A model generated the notes under the pieces. It searched no databases. It saw only the letters and a list, made by a program, of their open reading frames with translations, and was not told where the DNA came from. Shown here in pieces: positions 6,840 through 12,327 of a DNA stretch of 12,327 nucleotides; positions within the stretch are counted from its first letter, which is position 1; every line of letters begins with the position of its first letter. The position numbers and the translations under genes are program-made. Source of the stretch: Clostridiales bacterium (GTDB taxonomy: Bacteria; Bacillota_A; Clostridia; Christensenellales; Aristaeellaceae); assembly GCA_024684665.1 (NCBI GenBank), contig JAIKWN010000120.1:1-12327 (forward strand), in the 5' to 3' direction.

Positions 6840-7307
6840 ATGCTGAACAAGTACCTGATCGCCTTCCTCATTTCCATGGTGCCGATCGTGGAGCTGCGCG
6901 GCGCGCTGCCCATCGCGCTGGCCAGCGGGATCCCGACGCTGCCGGCCTACATTACCTGCATCATCGGAAACATGATTCCCGTTCCTTTTATTTATTTCTT
7001 CGCCCAGGGGATCCTGAACTGGGGGAAGGACAAGCCGCTGATCGGCGAATTCTGTTCCTGGTGCATCCGCAAGGGCGAGCGGGCGGGGGAAAAGCTGACG
7101 GCTTCCGCAGGGCGCGGACTGTATATAGCGCTTCTGCTCTTCGTCGGTATCCCGCTGCCGGGAACGGGCGCCTGGACAGGTACGTTCGCCGCTTCCGTCC
7201 TGCATATGGACTTCAAAAAGAGCGTGGTTGCCGTTATGGGGGGCGTGCTCCTCGCGGGCATTCTCATCGGTACGCTGACGCTGCTCGGGATTCACATTCT
7301 CAACTGA
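6840..7307 (+). CDS. Small multidrug-export-type membrane protein (COG2426 / Sm_multidrug_ex family)
   Basis: A 155-residue integral membrane protein with the family's signatures: MVPIVELRGALPIAL (13-27), IIGNMIPVPFIY (41-52) and IPLPGTGAWTG (104-114). Hydrophobic stretches lie at about 4-30, 34-57, 93-120 and 127-153, the middle one being hairpin-like. The export annotation of this family is by name only; substrates are not established, so drug export is not a safe claim. GGAGG (6830-6834) precedes the ATG by 5 bases, and the gene begins 11 bases after the TetR stop, indicating one transcript. No hairpin terminator is visible after its stop. Confidence 0.88.
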   Translation: MLNKYLIAFLISMVPIVELRGALPIALASGIPTLPAYITCIIGNMIPVPFIYFFAQGILNWGKDKPLIGEFCSWCIRKGERAGEKLTASAGRGLYIALLLFVGIPLPGTGAWTGTFAASVLHMDFKKSVVAVMGGVLLAGILIGTLTLLGIHILN

Positions 7308-7350
7308 TCCGCGGCAAATTCCAATTCACTGCGCTATATTTGCGAAACAG

Positions 7351-7379
7351 TTGACAAAAGACTCCAAGTCTGCTATTGT
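7351..7379 (+). promoter_or_regulatory. Promoter of metK
   Basis: A perfect TTGACA (7351-7356), a 17-base spacer and TATTGT (7374-7379), with TGC immediately before the -10 as an extended -10 element. The predicted start is at about 7386, at the first bases of riboswitch stem P1. Confidence 0.85.
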
Positions 7380-7384
7380 ACCCG

Positions 7385-7481
7385 TGCCTTATAAAGAGTG
7401 GCGGAGGGAATAGGCCCGATGAAGCCCGGCAACCGAGGATGCTCGGTGCCAAATCCTACGGCATGGCCGGCAGATGAGGCA
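7385..7481 (+). ncRNA. SAM-I (S-box) riboswitch
   Basis: The conserved S-box core is present: AAAGAGTGGCGGAGGGAATA, GGCCCGATGAAGCCCGGCAA and GGTGCCAAATCCT, then GCAGATGAGG. P1 is formed by TGCCTTAT (7385-7392) and ATGAGGCA (7474-7481). SAM binding stabilises P1 and lets the downstream terminator form, so metK is expected to be switched off when SAM is plentiful. The P4-side hairpins are short but the core bases are intact. Confidence 0.95.
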
Positions 7482-7494
7482 GGAGAAAAATCCG

Positions 7495-7523
7495 CTGCCC
7501 TGGCTTTTGCCCGGGCGGTTTTT
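7495..7523 (+). terminator. SAM riboswitch expression-platform terminator
   Basis: A stem of CTGCCC (7495-7500) with GGGCGG (7513-7518), one T/C mismatch, then GGC/GCC around a TTTT loop, followed by TTTTT (7519-7523) and more T-rich sequence. It lies 13 bases past P1 and about 40 bases before metK, the standard OFF-switch arrangement. Confidence 0.85.
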
Positions 7524-7562
7524 CTTTTCGTGCCGGAGAATCGACAAGGACAGGAGGTCCGT

Positions 7563-8735
7563 ATGAAAAAACTGTTTACATCCGAATCGGTAACCGAGGG
7601 ACATCCCGACAAAATCTGTGACCAGATCAGCGACGCGGTTCTCGACGCGATACTCGAGCAGGATCCCATGGCCCGTGTCGCCTGCGAGACCGCGACCACG
7701 ACAGGGCTTGTCCTGGTCATGGGTGAAGTGACGACCACCGCCTATGTGCCTGTGGACGACATCGTACGCGACGTGGTCTGCTCCATCGGATATGACCGCG
7801 CAAAGTACGGCTTCGATGGTACGACCTGTTCGGTGCTGACCTCGATTCATGGCCAGAGCCCGGACATCGCCATGGGCGTGGACAGGGCGCTCGAAGGGCG
7901 GAACCTCGGTGAAACGGATATCGGCGCAGGGGATCAGGGAATGATGTTCGGCTTCGCCTGCGACGAGACGCCGGAGCTCATGCCCGCGCCCATCGCCATG
8001 GCACACCGGCTGACGAGGCGGCTGACCGAAGCCCGCAAGAGCGGGGAGCTTCCGTGGCTCCGCCCGGACGGCAAGAGCCAGGTCACGGTGGAATACGACG
8101 GCGACCGGGTGAAGCGCATCGATACCGTGGTCCTGTCGACCCAGCATGACCCGGTCGTGGATCACGCGACGATCGAGCGGGAGGTCATCGAAAAGATCAT
8201 CCGTCACGCAATTCCTGCGGAGCTTCTCGACGGTGAAACCCGTTTCCTCGTAAATCCGACCGGCAGTTTCGTGATCGGCGGCCCCATGGGCGACTCCGGC
8301 CTCACCGGAAGGAAGATCATTGTGGACACCTATGGCGGTTATGCGAGGCACGGCGGCGGCGCTTTCTCGGGGAAGGATCCGACCAAGGTGGACCGTTCCG
8401 GGGCTTATGCGGCCCGTTATGCCGCGAAAAACGTGGTGGCCGCAGGGCTTGCGAAGCGCTGTGAAATCGAACTGGCGTACGCGATCGGCGTCGCGAAACC
8501 CGTCTCCATCCTCGTGGATACCCAGGGGACCGGCGTTCTTCCGGACGAGAAGCTGGCAAAAATCATTGACAGCGTCTTTGATCTTCGTCCGTCCGGCATC
8601 ATCCGCACGCTGGATCTCCGCCGGCCCATCTACCGGCAGACCGCGGCGTACGGCCACTTCGGCCGCACGGACGTGGATCTCCCGTGGGAGCATACGGACC
8701 GGGTGGAAGAACTTAAGAAAGCAGCAGGCATCTGA
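7563..8735 (+). CDS. metK: S-adenosylmethionine synthetase (methionine adenosyltransferase)
   Basis: MetK makes SAM from methionine and ATP. The 390-residue product is full length. Visible motifs are [20 protein letters not shown] (5-24, with the catalytic HPDK), the ATP-binding signature GAGDQG (121-126), and the phosphate-loop region [20 protein letters not shown] (263-282). The ATG at 7563 follows AGGAGG (7552-7557) by 5 bases; the frame extends upstream into the riboswitch only by chance. The gene stands alone between a riboswitch and a terminator. It provides the SAM that MtaB in this window uses, but no direct regulatory link is visible. Confidence 0.97.
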   Translation: MKKLFTSESVTEGHPDKICDQISDAVLDAILEQDPMARVACETATTTGLVLVMGEVTTTAYVPVDDIVRDVVCSIGYDRAKYGFDGTTCSVLTSIHGQSPDIAMGVDRALEGRNLGETDIGAGDQGMMFGFACDETPELMPAPIAMAHRLTRRLTEARKSGELPWLRPDGKSQVTVEYDGDRVKRIDTVVLSTQHDPVVDHATIEREVIEKIIRHAIPAELLDGETRFLVNPTGSFVIGGPMGDSGLTGRKIIVDTYGGYARHGGGAFSGKDPTKVDRSGAYAARYAAKNVVAAGLAKRCEIELAYAIGVAKPVSILVDTQGTGVLPDEKLAKIIDSVFDLRPSGIIRTLDLRRPIYRQTAAYGHFGRTDVDLPWEHTDRVEELKKAAGI

Positions 8736-8757
8736 ACTTCATCCTTCTTTCCTTACC

Positions 8758-8787
8758 GCCTTCCCTGAAAGGGGAAGGCTTTCTTTT
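8758..8787 (+). terminator. Intrinsic terminator of metK
   Basis: An 8-bp perfect stem, GCCTTCCC (8758-8765) with GGGAAGGC (8772-8779), 6-base loop, then TTTCTTTT (8780-8787). It lies 22 bases past the metK stop. Confidence 0.9.
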
Positions 8788-8846
8788 ACGGAGTTTTTCT
8801 CGCGAAAAAAGCGGTTTGGTATACGCTTTATCAGACGAAGTTTATG

Positions 8847-8880
8847 CCGCCGGATTTCAACGGATTGACGGAAACGGCGG
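8847..8880. promoter_or_regulatory. Interrupted inverted repeat around the -35 of the surface-protein promoter
   Basis: CCGCCG-GA-TTTC (8847-8858) and GAAA-CGGCGG (8871-8880) are inverted copies broken only by a 2-base GA insert. The 12-base spacer (8859-8870) contains the -35 hexamer. A repressor bound here would cover the -35. No candidate regulator is adjacent. Confidence 0.4.
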
Positions 8881-8893
8881 AATGGAGTACAAT
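8865..8893 (+). promoter_or_regulatory. Promoter of the large surface-protein gene
   Basis: TTGACG (8865-8870), a 17-base spacer and TACAAT (8888-8893), each five of six to consensus. The predicted start is near 8900, about 57 bases before the ATG. Confidence 0.8.
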
Positions 8894-8956
8894 CCGTAGA
8901 GGTAAAAAGGGTATTCCCGCGGTGATTGCTGCGGATTGCAGGAGGTTTCGAAGTCG

Positions 8957-11900
8957 ATGAGACGGATTTTCTCTATGGTTTGCATTCTGGCACTGGTACT
9001 GTGCGTATCGCTCGCGATGAACACGGCGCTGCCGTCCTTTGCCTTTGCAGAGGAGGAGTTCTACGAGGAAGACTTCGTAGAAGGGGAGTTCAGCGAGCCG
9101 GATCCCACGGAGCCGCCGACGCCGCCTCCGACAGAGGTGCCAACCCCGGCGCCTACGGATACGCCCGCTCCGACGGAAGCGCCGACCCCGGCGCCCACAG
9201 ATACGCCCGCACCGACGGAGGCACCAACCCCGGCGCCCACGGAAGCTCCTACGCCGGCTCCGACGGAGGCACCAACCCCGGCGCCTACCGAAGCTCCCAC
9301 GCCCGCTCCGACAGAAGCGCCGACACAAGCACCGACGGAAGCGCCGACCCCGGCGCCCACGGATACGCCCGCACCGACGCCTACCGCGAAACCACCCAAG
9401 GAGAAGGAAGTCTTTGAGCACGGCTACGCGACCCTTCGCATCGACGCGGACGTCTACGAGGATGCCTCCCTGAACAGCAGAAAATACATTGGACGCTTTG
9501 TGGAAGCGGACGCGCTTGTGTATTGCCTTGCCCGTGAGGAGGGCAAGAAAGATGACGTGATGCTCATCACGTTTGCCGTTAAGAAGGGTGGGGAACTGGA
9601 GCTGCTCGAGGGCTGGATCCGCGCATGGAACGTGTTCCCCGTCCCGGAGAAGGAACTGAAGGCCCTGGACAAGAAAATCCGTGAGGACGATTACGCGCTC
9701 TACGACGAGGATGACAACGGGGAAGACGAAAAGGACGTTGCCCTTCCCGCGACACCGTTCCGCACCGAAGAAGAGCTGAATGCCGCGGCAGCCACGGAAG
9801 CTCCTGCCGACGAAACAGAGCCGGAAACCCCTGCTCCCGAGGAAGAAACGCCTGATGAGCCGGAACCGGTGGCTGAAAACACTGAAACGGAAAGTACACC
9901 CGCCGAAGCCGGAGAATCCGCAGACGAAAACACGGAGGCAGAGATCCTGATAGAGGGCGGGGAAAGCGTTACTGCCCCTGAAAGCGTTCCGGCTGACGAG
10001 GGCGAAAGCAGCGAAGCGCGCGCCGCAGACGTATTGGATGCGCAGGGCGAGGCAGCGGAAACGAACGCCCCTGCCGCTCAAAGCGTGCCCGCGGAGGGCA
10101 GTGCAATTCAGGCGGAAAATGCTCCTGCCGAGGAAAGCATTCCTGAAGATGCGGGCGAGCCCGCCGCTTTGGATGTGCAGACGGCAAACGACGTGCCTGC
10201 TGTCGATCAGATGCCCGATGCCGAAAGCGTTACCGCCGCTCCTGACGCGCCTGCCGTTTTGGATGTGCAGGCGGCAAACGAAGCGCCTGCTGCCAATCAG
10301 ATGTCCGATGCAGGAAACGATTCCGCCGGTCCTGACGCGCCTGCCGTTTTGGATGTGCAGGCGGCAAACGACGCGCCTGCTGCCAATCAGATGCCCGATG
10401 CCGGAAACGATTCCGCCGGCCCTGACGCGCCTGCCGGAGAAAGCGAAGTCGCAGACGGGCGTGCGCTGACAGCGGACGGTGCAGCCGCCGGCGAAGGGAA
10501 TGACATTCCTCAGGATGAAAGCACGGCAGCGGCAGACGCGAACATGGATACGGGTGTGACAGCCGGCGATGACGCGCTCTCAGGCGACAATACGCCAGCC
10601 GACGGGAGCACGCCCGTGGAAGCTGTTCCTTCCGCACAGGAAAGCATGCCTGCCGGAGGCGACGCTCCGTCGTCTCCTGATGCGCCGCAGTTCGTGGAAG
10701 ACGCGGTTGTACTCGACGTCGTTCCCGGCGACGAAAGCTTCATGACGGAAGACGAGCTTGTAGCGCATGAGCAGAGCACGGTGCCCGCTGCGGTACCGCA
10801 GGAAGAAGAAACCGTTGATCCGGCCGGATTCTTTGTGGATCCGTCCGTGCCGCCTGCCGCACCTGCGGCGGAGGAAGAGACTTCCGCGGCGGGAGAAACC
10901 GCAACCGGATCAGAAGAAGGAACAGAAGAAACCGAAGCAGAAGAGGGAACACAGGAAACCGAATACCTGCCCGCGACCTTTACGCCCCGGGTGGCACTGA
11001 TCTCAAAAGGGAAGAGCGAGGCTCTGGAAGCACGCAGCTTTACGTTGTCTGCAGACAGCTACAATCCGGAAGGCGCTGAACTGGGAGAGACGAACCAGGT
11101 AACGCTGAGCCCCGGTGAGGAGAGCACTTTCGATGAGATCACCTTCACGGAGGCGGGCTCCTACGGATTCGCGATCAAAGAGGACGATCAGGAAGCATTC
11201 CCGTGGGAGCTGACGGTGGTTGTAGGCGAGAATCCCGATATGGAGCAGCTCTATATCGACACGACCAAGACCGTTTACGCGAGGGCGGACAATCTGAATC
11301 TGACCAACGACGCGGCGGCGGCGTTTGAGCTTGTGCCCCGCGCTCCGGAGCTTTTGAATCCGGAAGTCGAGTTTTCAGTACGTAAGATTATTGCCGAAAG
11401 CGATCCGCAGGGTGATGGGAAAACATACCTGCCCATAAAGGAAGTTCCGGCCATAACCTTTACGCTCAGAAGGCCTTCCGGAGCGACGAATACCGCGACG
11501 GTGCCTGCCATGCCGGTCGGTACGACGACGGGGAATACAACCATCAGCAAGGTTACCCTTGAGCCGGGAAACTATACCTATACGATAACGGAAAACGCCG
11601 GTACCGCCGAATTCATCAAGTACAATGAAACGCAGCATGTCATTTCCGTTACCGTCTCGAATACGGATGAAAACGGCGATGGGTACTATGACTGCACGAT
11701 TGTCAGCAAAGATGGAGAAGGCCAGGCTATAATTGATGACGACATAATAGATCATCAGGGAAGCAATTCACTACGAGCAGTTTTCCGAAACCAGTACAAG
11801 ACGGTCCCCCTGACGGTTAAACTGGGCGTTACGATGCCGATTACGGAAGATCCCTCCTTTACGATCCGGGTCAATACGGACGTCCCCGGAACGCTGCCCG

Positions 11901-12327
11901 GCGGGGGATCCAGCCAGTCGATGAGCTTCAGCCTGAAGGACGGGGAAGAAAAAATCATTTATGGACTTCCGGTCGGTACCAAATATGAAGTAATCGGTGA
12001 AAGCGCGGAAGGGTATACCGTTTCCTATGACCCGGGCAGTACAGGCGAAACCACGGAAGAAGAAGGAACCGCGAAAAACCGGGTGCTTGTCAATTATCTC
12101 GGCAAGGACTCCGCCAGCGTGGATCTGGATACCTGGCTTCTGCTGTACGGGTATCCTTACAAGGACGACAATACAAATACCTACTACTACTATCCGAACA
12201 CGGGCACCTATTTTAAAATTGAGCTGGTTCCTCCGGATGACGCACCCAAATCACAGCAGACGAGAACGAACCGCGCGGTTTTCTCCTATTCGGGACCGAA
12301 GAGGACGAACCAGTACCGTTCGCTCCG
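8957..12327 (+). CDS. Very large secreted surface protein with stalk, SH3-like module, acidic repeat tract and Ig-like isopeptide-type domains (3' end outside window)
   Basis: An uninterrupted frame of 1,123 complete codons with no stop before the window edge. The ATG at 8957 has AGGAGG at 8940-8945. In order: a signal peptide (1-31, hydrophobic core about 7-20, likely cut after AFA); a short acidic stretch; a Pro-Thr-Glu-Ala stalk (48-147); an SH3-like module (about 155-230, [16 protein letters not shown] ... [11 protein letters not shown]); a roughly 400-residue acidic Ala/Pro/Glu/Asp tract (about 270-669) with three 30-residue repeats; a beta domain (670-757, [16 protein letters not shown]); a Spy0128-like pilin domain (about 806-948) with a possible K810/E879/N945 isopeptide triad; a second such domain (about 951-1048, [20 protein letters not shown]); and the start of another. 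Probably wall-attached or a pilin-like adhesin; an anchor would lie beyond the window. No homologue is recognised for the whole. Confidence 0.85.
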   Translation, partial: MRRIFSMVCILALVLCVSLAMNTALPSFAFAEEEFYEEDFVEGEFSEPDPTEPPTPPPTEVPTPAPTDTPAPTEAPTPAPTDTPAPTEAPTPAPTEAPTPAPTEAPTPAPTEAPTPAPTEAPTQAPTEAPTPAPTDTPAPTPTAKPPKEKEVFEHGYATLRIDADVYEDASLNSRKYIGRFVEADALVYCLAREEGKKDDVMLITFAVKKGGELELLEGWIRAWNVFPVPEKELKALDKKIREDDYALYDEDDNGEDEKDVALPATPFRTEEELNAAAATEAPADETEPETPAPEEETPDEPEPVAENTETESTPAEAGESADENTEAEILIEGGESVTAPESVPADEGESSEARAADVLDAQGEAAETNAPAAQSVPAEGSAIQAENAPAEESIPEDAGEPAALDVQTANDVPAVDQMPDAESVTAAPDAPAVLDVQAANEAPAANQMSDAGNDSAGPDAPAVLDVQAANDAPAANQMPDAGNDSAGPDAPAGESEVADGRALTADGAAAGEGNDIPQDESTAAADANMDTGVTAGDDALSGDNTPADGSTPVEAVPSAQESMPAGGDAPSSPDAPQFVEDAVVLDVVPGDESFMTEDELVAHEQSTVPAAVPQEEETVDPAGFFVDPSVPPAAPAAEEETSAAGETATGSEEGTEETEAEEGTQETEYLPATFTPRVALISKGKSEALEARSFTLSADSYNPEGAELGETNQVTLSPGEESTFDEITFTEAGSYGFAIKEDDQEAFPWELTVVVGENPDMEQLYIDTTKTVYARADNLNLTNDAAAAFELVPRAPELLNPEVEFSVRKIIAESDPQGDGKTYLPIKEVPAITFTLRRPSGATNTATVPAMPVGTTTGNTTISKVTLEPGNYTYTITENAGTAEFIKYNETQHVISVTVSNTDENGDGYYDCTIVSKDGEGQAIIDDDIIDHQGSNSLRAVFRNQYKTVPLTVKLGVTMPITEDPSFTIRVNTDVPGTLPGGGSSQSMSFSLKDGEEKIIYGLPVGTKYEVIGESAEGYTVSYDPGSTGETTEEEGTAKNRVLVNYLGKDSASVDLDTWLLLYGYPYKDDNTNTYYYYPNTGTYFKIELVPPDDAPKSQQTRTNRAVFSYSGPKRTNQYRSL
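9098..9397 (+). repeat. Pro-Thr-Glu-Ala stalk repeats
   Basis: About 100 codons encode near-perfect runs of APTEAPTP and APTDTPAP octets, with 12-bp and 24-bp periodicity in the DNA and synonymous drift at third positions. It forms an extended, rigid-to-flexible spacer between the signal peptide and the SH3-like module. Such low-complexity DNA can also expand or contract by slippage. Confidence 0.9.
10169..10438 (+). repeat. Three tandem 90-bp (30-residue) repeats
   Basis: Copies lie at 10169-10258, 10259-10348 and 10349-10438, each beginning with codons for LDVQ and ending DAPAV or DAPAG. Copies 2 and 3 differ at 4 of the first 87 bases; copy 1 differs from copy 3 at about 10. A decayed relative seems to begin near 10034 ([10 protein letters not shown]). 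In-frame length keeps the reading frame open. Confidence 0.9.

Noticed and set aside
7389..8693. Leftward frame of 434 codons antisense to metK and the riboswitch
   Set aside because: Pure shadow of metK; no start signals and Arg/His-rich nonsense composition.
9098..9397. Tandem repeats considered as a CRISPR-like array
   Set aside because: No constant repeat with unique spacers; the periodicity is short, codon-based and in frame.
9061..9399. Leftward Gly-Val-Ala-Ser repeat peptide resembling a structural protein
   Set aside because: It is the reverse reading of the Pro-Thr-Glu-Ala repeat, with no ribosome site or upstream signals.
8831..10081. Leftward 416-codon Arg/Gly/Cys-rich frame
   Set aside because: It is the complement of the repetitive Pro-Thr and acidic coding DNA; it runs antisense through the surface-protein promoter.
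10038..10469. Rightward 143-codon frame with tandem repeats of its own
   Set aside because: It is a +1 frame reading of the same 90-bp repeats; the main frame is continuous through it with signal peptide and domains.

Overview
The window looks like chromosomal DNA from a GC-rich, low-redox Bacillota, most likely a member of the class Clostridia. The grounds are the family mix (Rex, PyrR, a SAM-I riboswitch ahead of metK, a VanW-domain protein, a small bacterial SRP RNA), strong AGGAGG ribosome sites, TTG/GTG starts, and the Pro-Thr stalks and isopeptide-type Ig-like domains common in Gram-positive surface proteins. A lineage near Christensenellales is a guess from the style of the Pro-Thr linkers and cannot be settled by reading.

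Layout. Positions 1-66 hold the first 22 codons of a leftward gene, with a 9-bp-arm palindrome (78-106) next to its ribosome site. A sigma-A type promoter (194-222) drives the small SRP RNA (229-352), which ends in a good intrinsic terminator (368-393). A tightly packed rightward cluster follows: pyrR (415-978), mtaB (975-2294) and a HIT/HinT hydrolase (2291-2635), coupled by 4-base ATGA overlaps, then a three-helix membrane protein (2696-3856) with an NTF2-like domain, a Pro-Thr linker and a small Cys/His C-terminal domain. A second unit starts with its own promoter and a probable Rex operator: rex (3953-4618), a VanW-domain protein (4611-6047, overlapping rex by 8 bases), a TetR regulator (6100-6828) and a COG2426-type small membrane exporter (6840-7307). 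A third unit is metK (7563-8735) under a promoter with a perfect TTGACA and a SAM-I riboswitch with its own terminator; metK ends in another terminator.

The last 3.4 kb is one rightward gene (8957 to the window end) with no stop in the window. It encodes at least 1,123 residues: signal peptide, Pro-Thr-Glu-Ala stalk, SH3-like module, a roughly 400-residue acidic Ala/Pro/Glu tract containing three 30-residue tandem repeats, then a series of Ig-like pilin/isopeptide-type domains. It reads as a secreted or wall-attached surface protein and is the least ordinary item here.

Together the window joins housekeeping genes (protein targeting, pyrimidine salvage/regulation, tRNA modification, SAM synthesis, NADH sensing) with envelope genes. 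I saw no tRNA, rRNA, CRISPR array, insertion sequence or phage gene. A recognisable new multi-gene defence or biosynthetic system is not evident; the novelty candidates are the large surface protein, the membrane protein at 2696-3856, and several unassigned operator-like palindromes.
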